A stretch of DNA of 64,000 nt from Linnemannia hyalina (GCA_019671135.1 JAHRHY010000001.1:1178001-1242000); one strand, 5' to 3'. Positions 12,710-28,875 are shown, counted from the first letter of the stretch. The notes: generated from the letters alone by a model not told the origin. Program-made: numbers and translations.

Positions 12710-12912
12710 TGTGGCTTTGGTCATCCAGGCTAATTATTTAAAGGGCCTTGGCAAGTAAGATTATAATTTTATAATCTTATTGTTCTGCTTCTTCCTCAAA
12801 CAATGCTCAAAGGTAACAACGTTGTGGCTTTGGCTGTCCAGGCTAACTATTTAAAGGGTCTCGGTAAGTAAGATTATAACTTATAATCTTACTGTTCCGT
12901 TTCTTCCTCAAC
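12710..12912 (+). repeat. Two-copy tandem module (period 113 bp), each with an 11-bp perfect hairpin
   Basis: Copy 1 spans about 12710-12800 and copy 2 about 12823-12912. By eye the copies differ at about 11 positions, nearly all C/T plus one A/G, and by one base in the hairpin loop. The hairpin arms (TAAGATTATAA / TTATAATCTTA) are identical in both: 12756-12766 with 12769-12779, and 12869-12879 with 12881-12891, with loops of 2 and 1 nt. Each hairpin is followed by a pyrimidine-rich segment ending in CTTCCTCAA. Function unknown. Confidence 0.85.
12803..12871 (+). CDS. Possible 22-codon small ORF upstream of ISY1 (copy 2 of the module)
   Basis: ATG at 12803, TAA at 12869. The last 15 residues read VALAVQANYLKGLGK. 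The first module copy carries the same frame as VALVIQANYLKGLGK and stops at the same relative place but has no in-frame ATG nearby. Most base differences between the two frames are synonymous third-position changes. The stop codon is the first triplet of the hairpin arm in both copies. It could be an upstream ORF in the ISY1 leader, a fragment of a duplicated exon (GGTAAGTAAG at 12863-12872 looks like a strong splice donor), or chance. No family recognised. Confidence 0.25.
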   Translation: MLKGNNVVALAVQANYLKGLGK

Positions 12913-13027
12913 CTTTAACAAATAAACAGCGCCACTCAGTTGAACTGGTCGTGCACAAAGACAGGAAACAACGCCGCCATTCTCTTCCCCCTCCCCCTCC
13001 ATTAACTTCACAGGACTCTAAATCGCC

Positions 13028-14368
13028 ATGGCCAGAAACGAAGAAAAGGCGCAGTACGTTACACTCAGCGGCTTTACATCGACAGTATTATTGCAATTAG
13101 TATTCCCTCACCTCTGTACAGTGGAGATCAGCATGAAACTAACATCACATGTTTTCTCCATGAATAAAAAAGATCTATGCTGTATCGCTTTCGCGAGGCA
13201 AAGAATGCAGAGCTAGGCGGGTCAAAAGTACAGCAGCGCCGACCCTTCCGGGTGTCAGAGGTCACCTCCTTAACCGAGGCCGAGAAGTGGCGTCGGAACA
13301 CTATTGGCGACATCTCTAAAAAGATGAGCAAGATTCAAGACAGTACGTTTCCTTGTTGGTTTTGTTTGTTGTTTCATGGACGGCGCACACCTACTTGACC
13401 TGCCTTTACATTTTTTTTAATCGTAATACTGGCACGGCAAGGACTTGCTTGATTGGTTTTTGCTAATCAACTGTTGTTTCCGTACTTTGTATATGTAGGC
13501 AGCATATCCGACTTTCAGATTCGCGACTTGAACGACGAGATCAACAAATTGATGCGTGAGAAGTATCGTTGGGAGCAGCAGATCGTGGATCTTGGCGGTA
13601 TCGACTACAGGGTAATTACCACAGGACAAATGAGTAACCTTGGATCCTGACAGGAATTTCATATACATGGATCAACTGACACGTTTCTTCAATTGTTCAC
13701 AATCGGTATATTAGATAACTGGCCCTAAGACGTTGGACGCACAAGGCAAGGAAGTCCCCGGTGCTCGTGGATACAAATATTTCGGGCGCGCAAAGGACCT
13801 CCCAGGTGTCAAGGAACTCTTCCAGCCCAAACGTAAGCATTACCTTTGATTGTGTCTTCCTACACCAGATAACGATATCGTCCTTCCGAACATTTTCAAT
13901 TAACATCCCCGCCTTGGCTACTTTATCGTATTAGCATTGACGCTGAAGGAAAAGACTAGGGCAGAACTTCACCGCAACGTTGATGCCGATTACTACGGAT
14001 ACAGAGACGAGGAGGATGGCACGCTTCTGGAGTTTGAAGAAGAGCATGAGCACATTGGTACGTGAACTAGTATCATGCGACTGTTTTTCATATTCTTCGA
14101 ATGTGTTGTATTTTTAGTCTCAAATATCCCGATTTTAACTCAATCATCGACTTTTTGTTCTATCACAGCGATGGAAAAGGCATTGGAGCAGGCAGAGGAG
14201 GCGGACGAGGACGCAATGGAGGTGGATGGACAGCAGGGCGAGAGACCTCAGGCTCTGGGTATATTGCATGTGCCCTCGCAAAAGGAAGTGGAAGAGTACC
14301 TCGTCAAGAGGAGGAAGCAGGCTATTCTGGACCGCTACGTGAACGAGGACTTGGTCAAGACCGCATAA
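13028..14368 (+). CDS. ISY1: Pre-mRNA-splicing factor Isy1
   Basis: Isy1 belongs to the Prp19/NineTeen complex and helps in the catalytic steps of the spliceosome in the nucleus. Exons 13028..13053, 13173..13342, 13499..13611, 13715..13832, 13935..14057 and 14169..14368 join in phase to 249 residues. The first exon encodes only nine residues but matches the conserved MARNEEKA start. Further family signatures follow in order: [95 protein letters not shown], and the C-terminal helix [16 protein letters not shown]. Its length is close to animal Isy1 minus the acidic insert. The gene starts 404 bp after GTB1, and the duplicated hairpin module lies in its upstream region. Confidence 0.95.
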
Positions 14369-14630
14369 TGACCCCAAATCACGTCCGATTCAACATGCCA
14401 CCCACCCTCCACTTTACTCCCGTTCCTTCTACCGATGAACACACACACACACAACACAAAAAAAAATGTACAATAATATTGCAACCTCATCACAATCAGT
14501 TTGTTCGAGGATCGTTGTTTTGGATTTCATATCAAATTGTCTATTTCATTATCTCAAGATGTGTTGCTTTTGTTTTTGAATCTTTTGGGGTCAGCGTTAA
14601 AAGGATTTAGGGAAAACAAGAAAGGAAAAA

Positions 14631-17198
14631 CTATACAGTTGGAGGAGTGGTGGAGGATGATGCAGGAGGAGGAGGAGGAGGAGAGTCGGTAGTGGGTGCA
14701 GATGTAGAGCCGTTAGCGTACTGCTCGTCCTGGGCAGTGACCTCAGTTCCCAAGAGCTCGTGTAACTTGTCCTGGAAGGGGCGTTTGCCAAGGAGACGCT
14801 CCATATCTGCGCGGTTCAAGACCTCTTTCTCCATCAACAGCTTGGCAACCTTCTCGACATCGGCACGCTTCTCGGTCAAAAGGTTGGTCGTCTTGCGGAA
14901 TGCCTTGCCGATCAATGACCGCACCTGGTTATCGATCAGCTGGCCAGTCTGCTCACTGTAGGGCTTGGTGAACTGGTTCTCTTTATCGGGGTTGCCGTAT
15001 GACAGGGGTCCAAGCTCAGTGTCCATTCCGTAGGTGGCCACTAATTGTTTTTAAACAATTTGCGGTCGAAATTAGTCTTTGAGTTGATTCACAACTTTCA
15101 ATCGTATGAACAGAGTAGCAAAGAAGAGTAACATACCTTGGGCATAGGCCATCTTGGTGACCTTTTGGAGATCATCCTGAGCACCAGTGGTGATGGTGCC
15201 GAAAAAGATATGCTCAGAAACACGTCCGCCAAGAGTCATGCACATGCGGTCCATGAGCTGCTGAGTCGAGTACAAGTACTGGTCCTTGGGCAAGTACTGG
15301 GCATATCCGAGAGCGCCAACTCCGCGAGGGATGATAGAAACCTTCAACAAGGGATCGGCGTGCTCCAAGTACCATCCTGCAACAGCATGACCAGCCTCGT
15401 GGTAGGCAACAGTCTTCTTCTCCTCGGGCGACAACACCTTGGACTTCTTCTCCAAACCAACAATGACGCGCTCAATCGCAGCCTCAAAGTCAGCCTCGAC
15501 CACAGTCTCCTTGTTGTGTCTAGCCGCAATGAGAGCAGCCTCGTTACAGACGTTGTGGATATCAGCTCCAGAGAATCCAGGGGTAAGAGCTGCCAGCTTC
15601 TGTGCCAGTCTGGGAATATCCTCTTCAGTCTTGATGGGTCTCAAGTGAACCTTGAAAATGTCGCCTCTGCCCTTGATGTCGGGACGGTCAATGGCAATGT
15701 GGCGATCGAAACGACCAGGTCTCATCAAGGCATCGTCCAAAACATCGGGTCTGTTGGTTCCTGCCAAGACAACAACGTGCTCATGCGATCCGAAACCGTC
15801 CATCTCGACCAACAGCTGGTTCAAGGTGCTCTCACGCTCGTCGTTACCGCCAAACTGACCACCCTTTCCACGAGCCTTTCCGATGGCATCAATCTCGTCG
15901 ACAAAGATAATACAAGGAGCATGCTTCTTAGCGCTGGCAAAGAGATCGCGGACACGAGACGCTCCGACACCGACAAACATCTCCACGAATTCTGATCCTG
16001 AAACGCTCAAGAAGGGGACGCCGGCCTCACCGGCAGTAGCCTTGGCCAAAAGCGTCTTTCCTGTTCCGGGAGGTCCACTGAGAATAGCGCCCTTAGGGAT
16101 CTTGGCACCCAGTTTCTCGTAAGCGGCAGGGTTCTTCAAGAACTTGACAAATTCCATAATCTCAACCTTGGCCTCGTCCATTCCTGCAACATCCTTGAAC
16201 TTGACGGTAATGTCAGTCTCCTGGTTGAACAGCTTGGCCTTGGACTTGCCGACGCCAAAGATGCCCTGTCCTGCTCCTCCGCCTCCCTTCTTGGCCATGT
16301 AGACGAGAACACCGACCAACAACAGGGTAGGTGCAAAGTGAATCAGGGTGCCTAGAACGTTGACCTCATCCCTGTAAGAGACTGGGATGCGCTCCGATCC
16401 AGGAATTCCAAGCTCTGACTGTGCCTCATCCAACTTGCGCTCAAAAGCCTCAACCGATCCAATGCTGAATGTGTAGGTCGTTCCGTGGGGCTGACCCAAA
16501 GTACCAGGGATCTGGCCGGGGGCATCACCGCGCAAGAAGACCTTGACTCTGTTCCTGTTCAAGACAACGAGACGATCCACCAATCCGCGATCCAAGAAGG
16601 TCGATCTGAACTCCTGCCAGGTGATCTCGCGGGTGTTGTCCGATGGCGACATGGCCTTGTAGAGAACGTAAGTGGTGAAGGCAATAGGGAGGACGGTGTT
16701 GGGGTTAAACTTCATCTGATAGAACTGGCCCTCTGGAGGAGGAACAGGCTTGCGGTTAGGAGGACGCTGGCTTCCGCCTTGGTTGTTGCTGCTGTTTCCT
16801 TTGTTCTGGCTGCTGCGCTCAGAGTTGTGGTTCTCGTGAGGGGTGTTGTTGTTGGAAGAACCCTTTTGACCGCTGCTGCCACTATTTCCGCTGTTTCCTG
16901 ACTTTGAAGCCTGCTGTTGTCCGCTGTTCTCGGCCTTCTTGGCAGCATCGCGGAGGACCTTTCCAAAAAAGTTCTCGAAACCCTTGGGGACGCTGTCGGG
17001 TTTGTTCTCGCCAAGGGGCTGCTTGTCAGCCGAGTAGAATCGTGTTTGGATGCGATGTTGGTGGAGTCCAGATCGGGACGAGTTGAAGCTGGAAGTGGAG
17101 GAGATGTGGTTGAGACGGTGCAGAGAGAAGGGAGCTCTGCTGCAGCCCTTGGAGGCTGTTGCCTTCAAGGGAGACGCCCTGGCTAGGAAGGCGCTCAT
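14631..17198 (-). CDS. Mitochondrial m-AAA protease subunit (AFG3/YTA12, FtsH family)
   Basis: ATP-dependent zinc metalloprotease of the mitochondrial inner membrane facing the matrix. It degrades unassembled membrane proteins and processes others. Exons complement(14631..15040, 15137..17198) give 823 residues. The N-terminus is basic and Ser-rich like a mitochondrial presequence and is followed by a low-complexity Asn/Ser/Gly/Gln stretch (90-140). Two membrane helices lie at about 165-183 and 281-301, flanking the intermembrane domain. The AAA module has Walker A GPPGTGKT (375-382), Walker B IIFVDE (430-435), and the second region of homology ending MRPGRFDRH. The peptidase zinc site HEAGH is at 600-604. 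The C-terminus is Pro/Ser-rich. I cannot tell AFG3 from YTA12 by eye. A single intron sits near the end. Confidence 0.95.
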
Positions 17199-17370
17199 GA
17201 TGTGAATGTGGGTAGGAATGAGAAGTGAAAAAGCACAAAGACTGAAATGAGAGCCAACATTCGGGGGTTTTAAAAACGATCTGTGTAAAACAGAAAGATC
17301 GGAAAGGCAACGTCATCGGTAACGGAACATTTCATTTTATTCAAAAAGGAAATAAAAAGGGACGAGAGAG

Positions 17371-20103
17371 TTATGACCGGGAGCGGGTGCGACGTCTGCG
17401 GGATGATCGACGGCGGCGACGGTCTTCCTCAGAGTCTGAGGACGACGAAGAGTCGCTTCCTGACGAGGAGTCTGTGTCCGAGTCTGTATCTGATCCTGAC
17501 GAGGAAGAATCCGAGTCCGAGTCCGAGTCTGAGCTCTCTACATCCTGCTGCTGCGCCATGATCGACTTGGGCGCATTCTACACGTTCGAAACAAAAAGGA
17601 TTTCATCAGCATTTCTGTTCAGAGGAGTAACACAAAAAAGCGCTCAAAGAAGAGAGACATACCTTCAAATGTTCACGGAGTTCAGTGGTCAGTGCACCAA
17701 GACCAATACTGGTGAAAAAGTTGATGGCGAAACGGGTGCTCTTGGGGTTGTCCTTGGGGAACAGGCCAGAGAACCACTCGGCACAGTATGGGTCCTTGAC
17801 ACGCTCGTTCAGCTTCTTCAATCCAAGAGACTCGACCAAATCCTGAAACAGGATCTTAATGAAAATACGAGAACTGCTAGTCGTCTCCTCCTCGTTCAAG
17901 TGGATCACACTCAATACATCCCAGGGCAGCGCATCCGTCGACATCAGATGGCCAAAGTACTTGGCAACGTTGCGCAGTGGGTTCGTCTCCAAACGATGGA
18001 TCGTCTCGTAGTTGGTTGCGAAACACTCCTTGAATGCCTCCGACCAGTCCCGGTTGATCTTTGAGAAACGCTCACCGACCAATCCGTAAAACTTTTCGTA
18101 TGTACGCTCCTGAGAACAACACTCAATCACCATATTGCACAGCTCAATCTAAAAATCGAGGAAAGAGGAGAAAGGTATGAATACCTGCAACGAGAATTGA
18201 AAACCAGGAAGAACGCTATCCACGACATTGACCAGGAGATTGTATAGCTTACCTGCTGTCCTTGCTCCAGCTTGATCAACATCAGCTTGTGACAACATTC
18301 CTCAAAGTTGAGGGAACTCTTGATCGTCAGATAGATGGTCTTGCGGAGGTTAACCAGGTTGGTGTTGGTCCTGTCTTGAATCTCCATCTTCTTCTGAAGG
18401 GCCTCTCTGCTCTCTTCTCCGTCTTCCTCGTCCTCATCCGATTCGTCTGATCCAGATTCATCTGAATCGTCATCCTCGCCCAAGATCTCAGCCTTGATTG
18501 CGACGTATTTCTCCTCGTTCTCCAGGTATTCAGGATCAAACTTGAACACATCTACATAATGGCAAGCGTACAGGGAGATAGTTAATGAATGAAAATATTC
18601 CTTGTTGTGCAAGCAGACGTCGTTCAAAATGCAAATTGATACTTACTCAGGCCCTCCATGACATCCAGATCTTCCTCATCAAGTTCCAGAGTGTGAGTGA
18701 TCTGTTCATCATCATCGACCAGATCGAGGTCGTTTCCGATGGGTGGGTTGTCCTTGTACTTGTCCTTACGGATCTGGAATAGGACCTCGATCATGTACTG
18801 TGTACGTTTTTCGATCTTGCCCTCGTGAAGAATGTTGCGGAGTCTCTCGAATACACCCTCGTTGGCTCCTGACGCTTCCTGCGAAAGGAAAGATCCCACC
18901 TCTTTCATGAATCCAACTGAAATTTCGATAGAGTCCTCCGTGGGCTGACCGAGGAGCAAGAAGAGGACCTTCAGGGCCAAGATCTCGTGCGCCACCCACT
19001 GGTTCGTCAAATGGGCGATAAAAGTTGTGGTTGCCAAACACGTCGCCTTGTCGTTTCGTTTGTACGCCTTCCTGAACTGAACAATGAGGCGGGTGATAAG
19101 AAGCTCTCCAACCTGGGGGAGCTTTGTGTTGACGACTGCTACAACAGCAGCATAGACAGGTGTGAATGGCATCGATGCTGCCTGAGCCTTCATGATCGAT
19201 TTGCAGAACAGTCCACGCCCGCGGACTAAGTTCTCTCCAAACAATTCCGGAATGATAGCTTTGATGTTGGCAGCCGTCACCTATAAGTGTTCCGTTGCAA
19301 GATGATTGGTGAGTCCATGTAACAAGAGCATGATATTGCATGTAGGCTCAACATCATCCAGTAAGAGTCATACCTTGTTGATGAGACCGTTGATACTCTT
19401 CTTGAGCGCCTCCCAGGCTATCCTCTGATACTCTTTTGAAGACTTGTCTGTAATCTGCTCCTGCATCATGCGAAGACGTGCTGGTGGGATATATGCGCCT
19501 CCTGTACGCGTCAGCGTCAGAGTCTTCATCTCCTCCGTCGGATCCTGTCTTGGTCTTGGTGCTGCTGGCGCCCTCTCCTCCATCTGTCTCTCGCGCTCCC
19601 TGCGACGCTCCTGATTCACATCGTAAATACCGCGAGGAGGTGGAGGTCCACGTCCACGAGGTCGCTCATTCGATCTATCTGTGTTGCGGTCTCTAGAGTG
19701 ATTTCTGCGGCGATCCCTCGAGTCGTCCCTTCGACTTTTGTCAACATGGCTAGTCGATGTATCGTCCTTCCTGCTGTCGCGTTTTGGCGAACCCTCGGGC
19801 GAATCTGCCTTTCTCTTGTTGGGTCTCCTGGGAGACGGTGTGCGAGAGGGTGTGCGAGAGGGGGACCGAGATCTGCTCATGGACCGACTCACTAATCTTC
19901 CGCTGCTCCTCGACCTGCTCCTTGACCTAACGTTGTACGATGGGAGGCGCGGTTATTATACCTTTCTTTATGAATCCCTGCCATTCAACATCACTGACAA
20001 CCATGTTGTCACAAGAGACCTGGTTCAAAAAGTTAAGCGTGCAATGTTACCTGTCTCGTCCTGAACTCGATTCTGGCTTGACGATGACGCTCTGGACCTC
20101 CAT
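17371..20103 (-). CDS. CWC22: Pre-mRNA-splicing factor Cwc22 (MIF4G/MA3)
   Basis: Cwc22 is a spliceosome component needed for the first catalytic step. In animals it recruits eIF4A3 for exon-junction complex deposition. Exons complement(17371..17577, 17663..18148, 18253..18551, 18647..19280, 19374..19926, 20051..20103) join in phase to 743 residues. I chose the ATG at 20103 because a 53-nt first exon splices in frame into the RS-rich segment; an in-frame ATG at 19880 is the alternative. Order: RS/SP-rich tract (about 18-50); basic Arg/Asp/Ser region; [10 protein letters not shown]; a MIF4G domain from about 165 to 350; an acidic Asp/Glu/Ser loop; an MA3 domain ([21 protein letters not shown]...); then [22 protein letters not shown] and [22 protein letters not shown], a Cwc22 hallmark. 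It ends in Ser/Asp repeats and an [15 protein letters not shown] tail. It is divergent to ISWI. Confidence 0.95.
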
Positions 20104-21204
20104 GGATGTTTAAAGTGTTTGATGGTTGAGGAAGAGAAGTGGCACTCTTTTGTTCATTGATCAGTCGAACAAAATCGACCTCAGGGTGACGTGAATTGCT
20201 TGGATTTAGCTTAATCAGGGGGATATAACTAATTTCCCAATTTAGCAAATGAATGCTTTTTGCCACCATGTTGCCAGCGCTTTGCCCTGAGAACCTAGTG
20301 GACTTGTTGCACACCTTGGAGACCAAAAGATGGAGCATAATGGCGAAGGAGAATATGGAGATGCCATCTGCGACTTCATAAGAGCCTGATCTGCATTATT
20401 GTTAGGTCTATCTGCCTTCGGACTTACAGGTATTCAGTGACCACCTGTTCGCTAGGCAGCGGTACCAGGAGCGCTTTGCAGGCGATCGGACACCCTTTGA
20501 GCGAAGCGCGTTTACTCTGCTTTTCAGAATAGTCATTAGATAGCGATGAATGATGCAGCTACTGATAAAGCCATAAGGAGTAAAGGCAACGACGACGCGT
20601 CGAGTTATGTTTAGCCTAGGGATTTTCCTAGGCGAAGCTGTTTATAGTCGGTCGAATGGTATCTACATACCATGCGGTTTCCTGTCTTTCTTTTGTAACA
20701 GCGGTTTTCAACTGTTTTTAATATTAATGACCATGCTCGCCACCCTCCAAATCAACGAGTGCACTTGAGCAAAGCGGCTGACTGGCGGACGGACAAAAGT
20801 ATATGTATGTGAGATAGGACTGGTGGCTTGGTTTGATTTTCTTTTTTTCTGACTTGAGTTCAAAGTTGCTTCTTATTCCCTCTTTCGCCTCCCTCATCAC
20901 AACCCTCCCTGTCTGCATTCAACCGCACACAACACCCATTCATTTCCCACCCACACCTTCAACACAGTTCACTTTCTTTCCTTTGCTTCAACTGACAACA
21001 CTCGCCTGAAACAACTCTATCCTCGTACACACAAATCCCTTGTAATACCCTCGTGAGTACTCCACCTGCGCTGTTCACTTCTTTTTACGCGTCAATAGTT
21101 GAACCGTAGGAAAACATAATAACAGTCAAAAAAGAGATCACCTTCAACTGACATTACTCCTCCGAACTCGACCGTTGCCATTAGCATCCGATTCAAACGA
21201 CAGT
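20104..21204. other. Divergent promoter region CWC22 (-) / ISWI (+)
   Basis: About 1.1 kb with no supported gene. It contains three palindromes within 81 bp (20593-20673, separate entry) and a C/T-rich, A-poor stretch at about 20880-21050 that is likely the ISWI leader. A GTGAGT at about 21052 could be the donor of a 5'-UTR intron. Confidence 0.6.
20593..20673. promoter_or_regulatory. Cluster of three palindromes, possible regulatory sites
   Basis: CGACGCGTCG (20593-20602) is a perfect 10-bp palindrome that includes ACGCGT, the core of the fungal MBF/MCB cell-cycle element. GCCTAGG-N6-CCTAGGC occupies 20614-20633 and ATGGTAT-N4-ATACCAT occupies 20656-20673. Their position in a shared promoter suggests transcription-factor sites, but this is inferred from symmetry alone. 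Confidence 0.35.
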
Positions 21205-25662
<4,458 letters not shown>

Positions 25663-25893
25663 CCAGCCTCGAGGTCTTCTCTTTTCCCGCACCACCACAA
25701 ATTAAAAATCGACAATAAGACCTTTACTTTGCTATATTTTGTCTTCTCTTCTCTCACCTCTTTCATTCATCAGCACACAATAGATTACTTGCTTATTCCG
25801 CTCAAGTAGAGCACCATTAAAAATGATTAGCTTTTCGTTTGATCGATTGTATGGTTAGTTTATTGTGGGAAAAAATGAATTTTGTCCGCCGGT

Positions 25894-26646
25894 TCAAGGA
25901 TCGGCCATGGCTTGGACATGTAGCTTTAAAGTGATGTCAAACAAACTGCGGACGGAATCGCGGTACTGTTTGAAGTGCGTCTGGATCGCGGGTATTTGGT
26001 CCGGTTGAGCTGCGAATGCCGTCAGTAGCACAGGTGAAGAGTCTACTGTGGACTCATCCTGGTGCCAGTACGAGACCTCGACCATGGCGCGGATCTCAGC
26101 CTCGCTTGCTGGTAACCGACCTAGGATATCTAGTATCACGGCCAGGTCTTGTTCTGAAATCATGACTGATTTTGTTTGTCCTGTTGTAGTGGGACACAGA
26201 AGGTCGATGGATCGTTGGATTAAAGCTGCTTGGGGGTGCGATTCGACAGCTGTTGAGGACCAGAGGAGGACATAGCCTTGGAGGGACATTTCTGGAGACC
26301 GAGCGTCTCTTGTGATCAATCGACATTCCAGTCCCTGTCCTCCTATGGATGTTTGACTTGTCTTCATTGAAAGAGTCTTGTAGGCGGGGTGGTGCATGAC
26401 TTGTGGAACGAGGACGTTATGGAAGAATGCGGTGGTCATGGCGGGGGTGGGCAGTTGGAGGAGGAGGCAGGGTTTGAGACCTGCGAGGAGGAATGCGAAT
26501 TCTCCGTAGTGCAGTGAGCAGTCTTCTAATTGGGTGCTGGTGCTTATGGCCCCTTCTTGGGAATGTATCCAGGCGCTTTCTGCGATACGGAAGGCTCTGT
26601 AGAGGTCTTGTACGGCGGTTGCGGTTGCGGTTGCGGTTCCTTCCAT
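25894..26646 (-). CDS. Uncharacterised 250-aa intronless protein
   Basis: Single frame with ATG at 26646 and stop at 25894. I do not recognise it. After a Thr-Ala repeat near the N-terminus (encoded by a GGTTGC hexanucleotide run on the plus strand) the sequence looks globular, with hydrophobic strands such as YGEFAFLLAGLKPCLLLQLP and GYVLLWSS alternating with helices. There is no signal peptide, membrane helix or metal motif. The normal amino-acid mix and the position 230 bp from the convergent ISWI stop support a real gene. It may be a conserved fungal hypothetical protein. Confidence 0.6.
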   Translation of the reverse strand: MEGTATATATAVQDLYRAFRIAESAWIHSQEGAISTSTQLEDCSLHYGEFAFLLAGLKPCLLLQLPTPAMTTAFFHNVLVPQVMHHPAYKTLSMKTSQTSIGGQGLECRLITRDARSPEMSLQGYVLLWSSTAVESHPQAALIQRSIDLLCPTTTGQTKSVMISEQDLAVILDILGRLPASEAEIRAMVEVSYWHQDESTVDSSPVLLTAFAAQPDQIPAIQTHFKQYRDSVRSLFDITLKLHVQAMADP

Positions 26647-28875
26647 TGCGTCAAGGTGGGTTTGTTGGATAGGAGGAAGGTTGGAGCTCGGATCGTGTTT
26701 TTGTTGTGTTCAAGCCCAAGAGAAAATTATCTTCCAAAGTTAAGGGCTATATGGTGTGGGGCTTCTCTTCATTCAGGAACACAGCGCCCTGATCGACAAA
26801 GCCCCACTTAATCACTTTTTTTTTATAAGTTCTACAGAAGGGTCGCATCAGTGCACAGAACAACAAAAAAGCAATAGCTAAGCGCGTGGCAAGACGAAGA
26901 GAACATGGCCTGGCTAACAGGATGACAAATAGCAGCAGGTCTGAAGGAAAAATACTGAATAAAAACGCGAAAGTTGAAAGGAGATGTCGCCATCTTTTCA
27001 GATGATCACAAAAAATGAAAAATAAGGGCAGAAATGAGTAAGGGAGCTGAGTCTTGCGGCGTTTCAATAAGACCATCCGCGCAAAAGAAAGCAAGGAACG
27101 ACAGAAGGGTATGTGTGAGTGTTGATGGTTCGGTGCTTGCGTGTCAACTGTAGTTGAACAAAATTGGTGGTGGTTGAATAGGTGAGCGGACCTTTGTTTT
27201 TTTCTCTTATTCTTTGTGTTGAGTTGATTCTCCATGTTCTGAAATATCATTGTGATGCTATGGGGCCGATCAAAAGATGAAGATGCTGAGATGAGATGAG
27301 CTGGATCCTGAGCTTCTTGTCAATTCAGGAACAAGTCCCCTTTGTGTTTGTGTGTGTTGGTGGTTGAACACTAAAACTAACACTAAAAAGAGGATTTATT
27401 TTCATGAATGGCCGTTGCGTGAAACGAGGTGTGGAGGAGGAAAGTCTGGTGGGGAAGTGCAACGCGGCAGTGCAAACCAGGGGACAGCGATGAGAGACCA
27501 AAAGGGGAGGTCCTGGAGGAGAACGTTGGGTTGTTGACCCCTCTAAGGTTTTACTTTTTAGAGGAGAGTTCTAAAAGAGGAGAAGGAGAGTACAAAAACG
27601 GCGAACGACCTTTCCCAAACTCTGTGTCCCTTCCTTACCCCACACATTTTTTCTCAATTGGATTCATTTCAATCCGCAGAAATGCAGGATGTATTCTTTT
27701 TCAGGTGTAAACACGTTGGGGTTGGGGATGGTTTTACATTCTTTGTTGTGTTCTTCTCCTCACGCCATCATCGGTATGCATGGGTGGCATACATAGAGAC
27801 AAACGTGGCCACAGGGACATCAGCAATGGTTTCCAAGGGCAGGTCAACAAAGAGTGACCCCACTATCGCTTCAATTTGCTTGGGTGATCGTGCTCTCTCT
27901 TTCTCTTACTCCCCTGCTTCTCTTCAATACCCCGCCCCCTTTCTCATTGTGTCTTCGACTCCCGCGGCCCAGACAAAAACAAAAAGCAAGCCCACGATGG
28001 GCCAATCCAAAGGCGTTGCAACAGCGGCGGACCTCGGATTTCCCTTGCTTCTATTCAATCGCCTTCTTTTTCTTACTTTGTCATTTTTTGTGTTCAATTG
28101 TATAACAAAGACCTATTCTGTTGTTCCCTGTGTGCTCTGGTCGTCGAGTTGTTTTTGTTCGGTCGACTTGAATTTTTTCCAGGTCGCCTTGATCTGTCTG
28201 CTCTGACCGACCAACCCCACAATTTTCTCACGGTACGAAGCAAAATTTATCTGTTATTTCTGACTGAATGACTGACACACAAGAGACATAATCCGTGGAC
28301 ATTCATAAAGGATAGTTGGGTCTGTGGTATGAAATCAAAAAGGTTCCCTTGCCACGATATAGGGAGGACAGAAGGTGAAGAAAGTATATAGCAAATGGGC
28401 AAGGAAGGGAAGGAAAAGGTGAAGAAGAGTGGAAGAAAGGGAGGTGTAGTGCACTAATTCAAAAGAAATCACCCAGCTAGGTCAAAAAGTCGATCAACTA
28501 CATTCCTTCAATGTCGGTGAGGCGCTGGTGGTCAGCAGTAAGACAAGCGAAAAGGCAGGATGAGTTATTTGTCCTGACCTCCAGGAGACGTACGAAGCAA
28601 AAACCAGGGAAGAAGCGAAGGCTGAATGGGTGAATGATAAACAGTGAGTTGACCCTTCAGGGACAAGAACGTTATTTTTGTTGCGCTCTTTTTTTTCGCA
28701 ATTCAAATCAAACAAATGCTCAGCATTTCACAGAGGGTAGAGGCGTGGAAAAAAAACTGGCGGAAGTCCTTTTTGGGACCATGTTTGGCGAACTTCTGAG
28801 GGAGAAATATTGCTTTTGCACTGTAAGAGATGAGATGGGAGCTGGAGTTTGGAGTGGAGAAAGAGTTGACCCGCG

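Larger units (their letters stand above)
12624..13027. other. Intergenic / ISY1 leader containing the duplicated hairpin module
   Basis: 404 bp between two same-strand genes. Most of it is two tandem copies of an approximately 90-bp module (see the separate entries), followed by a possible acceptor (AAACAG, ending near 12930) and a pyrimidine-rich stretch just before the ISY1 start codon. Confidence 0.7.

Noticed and set aside
15138..15995. 285-codon open frame antisense to the m-AAA protease
   Set aside because: Antisense of the conserved AAA domain; no recognisable protein features.
13028..20103. ISY1-AFG3-CWC22 as a functional splicing cluster
   Set aside because: Two spliceosome genes within 7 kb is probably chance: an unrelated mitochondrial protease lies between, and the genes are on different strands.
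27658..28206. 182-codon open frame in the 26.6-29.7 kb gap
   Set aside because: No domain, no splice pattern, and a Phe/Ser-rich composition typical of T-rich non-coding DNA here.
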